Positions 58,763 to 64,000 of a stretch of DNA of 64,000 bases are shown piece after piece. Every line of letters starts with the position of its first letter. The stretch's first letter is position 1. The DNA is from Ipomoea triloba (lineage: Eukaryota; Streptophyta; Magnoliopsida; Solanales; Convolvulaceae). Below the pieces are notes generated by a model that saw only the letters and a list, made by a program, of their open reading frames with translations, had not been told where the DNA came from and did not search any database. The DNA is taken from assembly GCF_003576645.1 (NCBI RefSeq), contig NC_044930.1, positions 18,614,182 through 18,678,181 of the forward strand. The letters run 5' to 3'. The position numbers were made by a program, and so were the translations under genes.

Positions 58763-59510
58763 CTATTTTTTACCCACAAACAAATCATGGGCTTTCTTTA
58801 TCACATTCGCCTTGTACATATTCACTGGCATCATGACAATTCTTGATGCATACGATGTCCATAAAGATGTCAAGTAAAGGTCATGCATTTGTGTTACATG
58901 TTTGTTATATACATATTTTTTAAAGACAAAATGAGTAGTACAAATATGCAAAGTACTATGTGAACTTACATTCTGTTTCTTTTGAGTAAAACCGCATTTC
59001 CATTGTGGATTGCCCATGTAAGTCTCCATGTGTTTCATGGAATATAATCCACAATCGGTTTTGTTATCTCCTGATCTCCAACTCATTTTTAACAACTCAA
59101 CAAGGAGTATTTTCACCTTTTCTTCCAAATTTTTGAGTCATTTTTTTTTTTTTTGCAAATACCTTGCAAATGCAGTTTGTTGCAATTTGAAACTAATTAG
59201 GTATGCATCATAGTGTCATGTGTGTCTTTATAATGAAGCAGGTAATTAGAGTACTTACTAGCACTTGTGGACTTTTGGCATACTTATGTTGAACTTTTAG
59301 CCCTTTTTTGGAGTGGCATGTTGTCAATGATTTCAAGCATTGACGTCTTGAAATTGAAGCACATGAGGAAGAAGTGATTATGCCGGAAGATGGTAAAGAA
59401 AACTTGTTAACAATTAATAAAAGGTTAGTAGTTTGTCTAATTTTAAGTACAATATTTTTCATAAGACATGATTTACCAATTCAACATCACTAATATCTAA
59501 GTTTACAACA
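58763..59510 (-). pseudogene. Ulp1-like cysteine protease (C48) relic
   Basis: On the - strand, a block LEIIDNMPLQKRAKSS (about 59340-59290, with stops) is followed by DNKTDCGLYSMKHMETYMG at about 59075-59015. The DCG carries the cysteine position of Ulp1/SENP-type deSUMOylase domains. Such domains are carried by several plant MULE families. Here it converges with the FAR1-type transposase relic, so both may come from one element. Fragmentary and frameshifted. Confidence 0.65.
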
Positions 59511-60345
59511 TTGTCTATCTCAGTGTCCAAGCATTGCTCAAAGTCTAGTTGTTTGCTTGCTTCATCATCCTTTGCCAAGATTTCTCTTAAACTCATACAA
59601 AGATCTTCTTTGCTGGTTTTTCTGTGTAAATTTCTTCAACCTTCACAAATAAGAGTTGGCTCTTATTTATCCTCTATAGAATCTTGAAAGTAGTTGTAAC
59701 TCCATTAACCAACTCTAAACATCTTTTATGTTCTGGTGCAGATGTCTGTTCAGTACGTTGTCTTCAAAGTCTTTAAGGTCTTCTAAACTACTTTCTGTAC
59801 TATGTAGTCAAAGAATATAAGATAGACTAACTAGATTTGAACTATCTACTGAACGAGTTACATATTGTCACGAAACTTAGTACAACTTAGGGAGTTTCTC
59901 AAAAACATATGTTTACTACTTTTATTAACAATCTCCCCCTTTGTATCAAGTTTCTTGGCAATTTACAGCACAAACTTCTAACATATCAGAGATTGTTCAA
60001 AACCAACATGCATAACCAATGTGCCAATGTTTTGAGTTTAGAAACTTAAAGATGATCATTATTTCATCGGAACAATAACCAACATAGACTAAGACCCTAT
60101 TACAAAACAAGTGAGTTTTTAATACATGCTGAAACAAAGATGATATCTTCTAGCAGCACTTGAGGGGTCTTCAAAAGGAAAGTCCTCGCAATCCATCAGC
60201 AAAAAGTAGCCAGTAACACAGAAAAAGTAACCAATGATTAGAAGGTTTATCCTACTCCCCCTATTGCCAGGAACTTGTGAATTTGTAGCCACAAGACTCC
60301 TTAGCAGGACCAAGTAGGAAATCAAACCCAGATTTTAAAACAGAA

Positions 60346-62681
60346 TCATTCCGATTCTGAAGATTCAGCCTCCTGGCTGTTCAAGGTAACCTCAACATCC
60401 GGTAGGTTGCTAGTAGTTTGAGCATCAGGTGTCATGGAAGGTTCATCAGATTGTCCAGCAGTAGTAGCAGCCATCTCTTGATCCCTTAATCTCAGTTGTT
60501 CACGCAGCTGCATCTCAATTGTTCTCTTCTCAACAAGAATTTGAATGATTGTGTTGAGATCCTTGATGCTTCTGTCTAAATGCTGTGCTGTTAGCCTGCT
60601 TGTGTATGGAGCATCAAGATTTAAGGCTGGAGCAGAACTGCTTCCATGTTCTGGAAAAATGTCAAGCACATGTGATCCCGATTTGAGTCGAGCATCGATC
60701 AGTCTTACTTGAGGAACATCCACGGGTTCATTTGGTTCTGGTTTGAATCCTTGTGTGTAAAGTACCCCATAGATTGTACATGGGAAGGGTAACTTCACTT
60801 TGCTTTCCTTAGTAGCAGGTTTCTTGAAAGTTGCCACATGCTTGAAAATTAAGTCACCTAGGTCAACAAGTATACATTTTCCTATTCTGTAGATCAGATT
60901 GGCCATATGCAAGTTCAATCCTCCTCTGTGCTCACTCGGCATCCAATTCGTCATGGCAATTTTGTGCAGGATTGCATACTTCGTAGTCAATGATTTTGCC
61001 GGCAGCATGTTTGTCTCAGTAGGACAATAGTTGTATGTTCCACCTGTAATGACCTTTGTGATTGTGTTTGCTCCCAGAACAGGATCCTCAATATCACTTG
61101 CATCAATGCCCAGGTACATGTTGATGATGGAAGGATTGAAGTTGTATTCATTTCCTCGGAGCCATACACGCCCATATTGAGATGAACCCACTTCCTTAAG
61201 GGTCAGCATAAGGTTTGCATAGAATTCCTTTATGGCAACAGGTGGGTAGCTTTTCAGGCTTGTCACAGATTTCACCAGGTTCAGCTTCTCAAATACTGGC
61301 ATGAGTTGGCACTGGGATTTGAATTTTTCAACATCAAGAAATCTTTCACTCAAAATTTTTCTTTGGTTTGTGGAGTCCCATCTTGCTGCAAACTCATCAG
61401 AAAGAAATTGTGGTGTGATTGTTTCAAGTGGTACCACAGCAGACACATCTGGCTGGCTTTCAGCCACTAGGGTGTGATCAGGATTGGTTGAAATACTCTT
61501 CTTCCTCTTCTTATGACGGGTAGCTTCTTGTGAGACATTTGGTTCAGCAGCTGTTTGTTTCCTCTTGGATTTTCTGACAAGAGATGGGGTTTCCTTCTGT
61601 TCAATGATTGATGATGACCTGGTTTTGCGCCTTGGAGCAGGAACCGTGAAGACTTGAATTTTCTGTACAGGATTTGTATCGGCTTGTTCTTCTTGCACCT
61701 TCTTCTTGCCTTTGGCTTTCTCCTTGTTTTTCTTAACTTGAGACAGCGGCAGATTGTCTTCTTCATCAGCTGGATCTACAACTTACATCTCTTGGACATT
61801 TCCTGCTTCACATTTAGTCTCAAAATCCAGTGGGTTTAGGTCTGGTTCGACACTAGGGTTGGCTGGTGTTACTTCAGGATTTTGTTCAGTGAGTGGTTCA
61901 GACATGGTTTCGGTAGTATGTGACTCTTCAGACAGAATAGGTTGAGATTTCTCTGTGTTCTGGTGATTGGGTTCTTCAGTTTCTACTGGTTTGGATGGTG
62001 GTAATGACAGGACATGTCTTTGTGAAGGTTCTACGACTTGAGGAATGATCATAGGGACAGATAGTCGATTTATAAGAGAGGCTGACCTTCTGTGTTCATC
62101 CAAGATAGTGAACATATCAAGTTTTGAAAATAGAGAAGTAGGGGTTGTAGTTGATGTGGACCATATATAACAGTAGTCATATGGTTAATATCAGCAAGTA
62201 AAGATAAGCTTTTATCAAGAACAGAAGGATTTTCATGTAAATCATCAACAGGTTCTTGTTTAACAGAAATTAAAGGCAAGGGTTTTTCAACAGCAGAATT
62301 TTCATGATTATTTTCATCCTCTGTATCCGAGAGAACAATTTCTTCCTAAAATATTTATTAAACACAGAGCACCATACTGTTCACATACTCACATATATCA
62401 CATATAACATAGTTAATAGACAAGGGTTTTGCGAAATAAACCTCAGGAGCCTTAGCTTTGGATGATTCACTGGTCTCGGCTACAAGTGGCTTGAGGAACC
62501 CCTTCAGATAATCAAGTTGTTCGGCTCTGGAATACCATGACTAGATGGGTTTTCCTTCGGGAGGCTTTATCTTGTTGTTAATGATCATTACCATCTCCCG
62601 TGATGCTTGATGTTGGATTTCAGTTGGATATCTGTTGGTGAGTCTTGCGAAATCACAATATTGTGATTTGTCTTGATCCAT
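60346..62681 (-). pseudogene. Envelope-like gene of a SIRE-type Copia element
   Basis: Exon 1 (62681-62442, 80 codons, ATG start) is followed by a GT..AG intron (62441-62346) and a long exon to the stop at 60346. The long exon carries charged, Lys/Ser-rich stretches (KKNKEKAKGKKK, SKRKQTAAEP). About 61410-60720 is the conserved 'putative plant transposon protein' / env-like domain: FAARWDSTNQRKILSERFLD, FNPSIINMYLGID, LTTKYAILHKIAMTNWMP, LPFPCTIYGVLY. Defects: TAG at 62541-62543, TAA at 61783-61785, and a frameshift near 62150. No convincing signal peptide or membrane span, so an envelope role is by position only. The 450-codon 3' part is still open. Confidence 0.78.
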
Positions 62682-62689
62682 TGTTGCTG

Positions 62690-63096
62690 GTAGCCTCAAA
62701 ACTTCAGAGTGTTTGTAGGAATTTTATGAAGCTGGTAAGGTGGAATATGAGTATCTGAAATGTAGAGATTGAAAGAGATTTTGGGAGATCTTTTATTTCC
62801 ACTTTTCACAATTGGTTTTTCAAAGGCCTAAAGACTGTATGATAGCCTGTTTCTTCGAGTTACGTGGTGAAGTGTGATAGTCGTGGGAGACGTGCTGATT
62901 TGACAGTTATCCTCTCCATAATTAATGTTGTGGCAGCTTGGTCTGGGTGGTACACTGTCTCTCAAATATCTCATGCTTATCAGATAGGCATTAGTATTTA
63001 AATGTAATTTTTAAAGGTAAACAAGTCATCATAAAAATTTTCAAATTGCATGTGGGCAAGTAATATGGGTTTAAAATTGTAGAACCATTTTCTGAC
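62690..63096. other. Spacer between pol remnant and env-like gene
   Basis: Non-coding on both strands as far as I can see; part of the Copia element. Confidence 0.5.
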
Positions 63097-64000
63097 CTAG
63101 TTCAACGGAATGGTACACATACCAAGTTCGGATTTAAGAGAGTTGAACCTGATTGCTTCCAAAGGCTTTGTAAATAAGTCTGCCAGTTGTTTGTCAGTTG
63201 GTATGTAGTGTAATTTGATGTCTCCATTTTCCACAAGCTCTCTGATAAAATGGTGACAGATGTCTATATGTTTGGTTCGAGAGTGTTGAACGGGATTTTT
63301 TGTTCTAAATCCTCTGGTTCAGAATCTGACTCAGACTTCTTTATCACTATCTCTTTGTTAGGTTGTTCTTGCCTTTGATCTGGTTCAGTGGCTGGTACAT
63401 AGTCATTCATTTTTTGAGGTTGATCATCTATAATTACATTTATAGATTCTTGGACGGTCTTGATTCTTTTGTTATAAACCCGATAAGCTCTGCTGTTTAT
63501 TGAGTATCCCAAAAATATGCCTTCGTTACTCTTTGGTTCAAATTTTCCGACATTTTCTCTGTCATTCAGTATGTAGCATCTGCTTCCGAAAATGCGAAAG
63601 TATTTCAGACTTGGTTTTCTTCCTCGCCACAATTCGTACGGTGTGTGTGACATCCCAGGTTTGAGGTATACTCTGTTTATTATGTGGCAAGCAGTATGTA
63701 CAGCCTCTGCCCAGAAAAATTGTGGAAGACTTTTGCTATTGATTAACACCCGAGCCATCTCTTGGATAGTCCTGTTCTTTCGTTCAACTACTCTGTTTTG
63801 CTGAGGAGTCTTTGGAGTTGAGAATTCGTGCACTATTCCATTTTTTGGTGCAGAAGTTTGAGAAATCTTGATTTTCGAATTCCCTGCCATGGTCTGACCT
63901 GATCCTCACAATTTTTACAATATGTGAATTTTTCTTTTTTTGTAGCTTCAAACACAGTTTCTCGAATTGCTCAAAAGTTTCAGATTTATTTATGAGAAAC
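63097..64000 (-). pseudogene. Copia integrase fused to RNase H tail
   Basis: Integrase core and C-terminus run from the window edge to about 63305 on the - strand (STPKTPQQNRVVERKNRT, HIINRVYLKPG, SNEGIFLGYS). They are followed, in a different frame, by the RNase H end ([44 protein letters not shown]) down to the stop at 63097-63099. The whole RT and most of RNase H are missing at the junction near 63295-63310. A frameshift near 63840-63890 splits integrase upstream. Non-functional, and partial at the window edge. Confidence 0.87.

Larger units (their letters stand above)
59590..64000 (-). mobile_element. SIRE-type Copia element, 3' portion, RT deleted
   Basis: Reading right to left: integrase (entering from beyond the window), an RNase H tail, an intron-containing envelope-like gene, a purine tract, and the start of the 3' LTR. 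Pol followed by an env-like frame is the layout of SIRE/Maximus Copia elements (family knowledge). The purine tract is aaagggggaga (complement at about 59932-59943), next to an LTR beginning TTGTTAATAAAAG at 59931. The LTR's outer end could not be fixed, so 59590 is approximate. The 5' end lies outside. Confidence 0.72.

Overview
This is plant nuclear DNA. The evidence is spliced genes with GT..AG introns, very AT-rich intergenic DNA, and plant-type mobile elements: Copia LTR elements, Helitrons, Mutator-like and hAT MITEs, tRNA-derived SINEs and a CACTA end. The protein families and repeat words suggest a eudicot, probably an asterid; Convolvulaceae such as Ipomoea is a guess, not shown. No prokaryotic, CRISPR, organellar or rRNA signal was seen. 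One assembly gap of 187 N lies at 33649-33835. Only two intact-looking host genes are present. They converge in a gene island at 42.5-50.2 kb: a six-exon oligopeptide-transporter gene on the + strand (42599-45969, 732 aa, OPT3-like) and a four-exon SnRK1 beta-subunit gene on the - strand (47311-50132, 285 aa, AKINbeta2-like). Everything else is transposon sediment. Layout: 0.9-3.2 kb holds MITEs, an AT repeat field and a Helitron 3' end. 3.6-10.1 kb holds a decayed autonomous Helitron (Rep/helicase pseudogene) interrupted by one well-supported solo LTR (7644-9072) and preceded by another probable one (3635-5101). 10.9-19.2 kb holds terminal-inverted-repeat elements of several families, a CACTA terminus and SINE fragments. 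20.2-23.2 kb holds a - strand Copia remnant with both LTRs and a SINE inside it. 23.9-26.5 kb holds a Helitron with a nested long-TIR element. 27.0-31.6 kb holds a nearly complete Copia element (Ale/Retrofit-like) with a perfect 5-bp target duplication, four in-frame stops, and a six-copy 42-bp repeat inside its integrase. 33.0-33.5 kb holds a fold-back Mutator-like MITE. 34.3-41.5 kb holds three Helitrons abutting head-to-tail, one of them carrying hAT and Mutator-like insertions. 50.5-52.1 kb holds SINEs and MITEs. 52.8-59.5 kb holds a decayed FAR1-type MULE transposase (+), with a long-TIR element in an intron, followed by a solo LTR and a convergent Ulp1-like protease relic (-). 59.6-64.0 kb holds the 3' part of a SIRE-type Copia element on the - strand with an intron-containing envelope-like gene and with reverse transcriptase deleted; it continues beyond the window. 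The host genes show no operon-like relationship. The notable biology is transposon nesting: Helitrons landing on Helitron ends, non-autonomous elements sharing one TIR lineage but different internal minisatellites, and elements whose target duplications let the insertion order be reconstructed. I did not find a convincing new enzymatic system. The least ordinary signals are the tandem Helitron array, the integrase repeat expansion, and the GGCAAATTAT-ended MITE lineage with ACGT palindromes just inside its ends.
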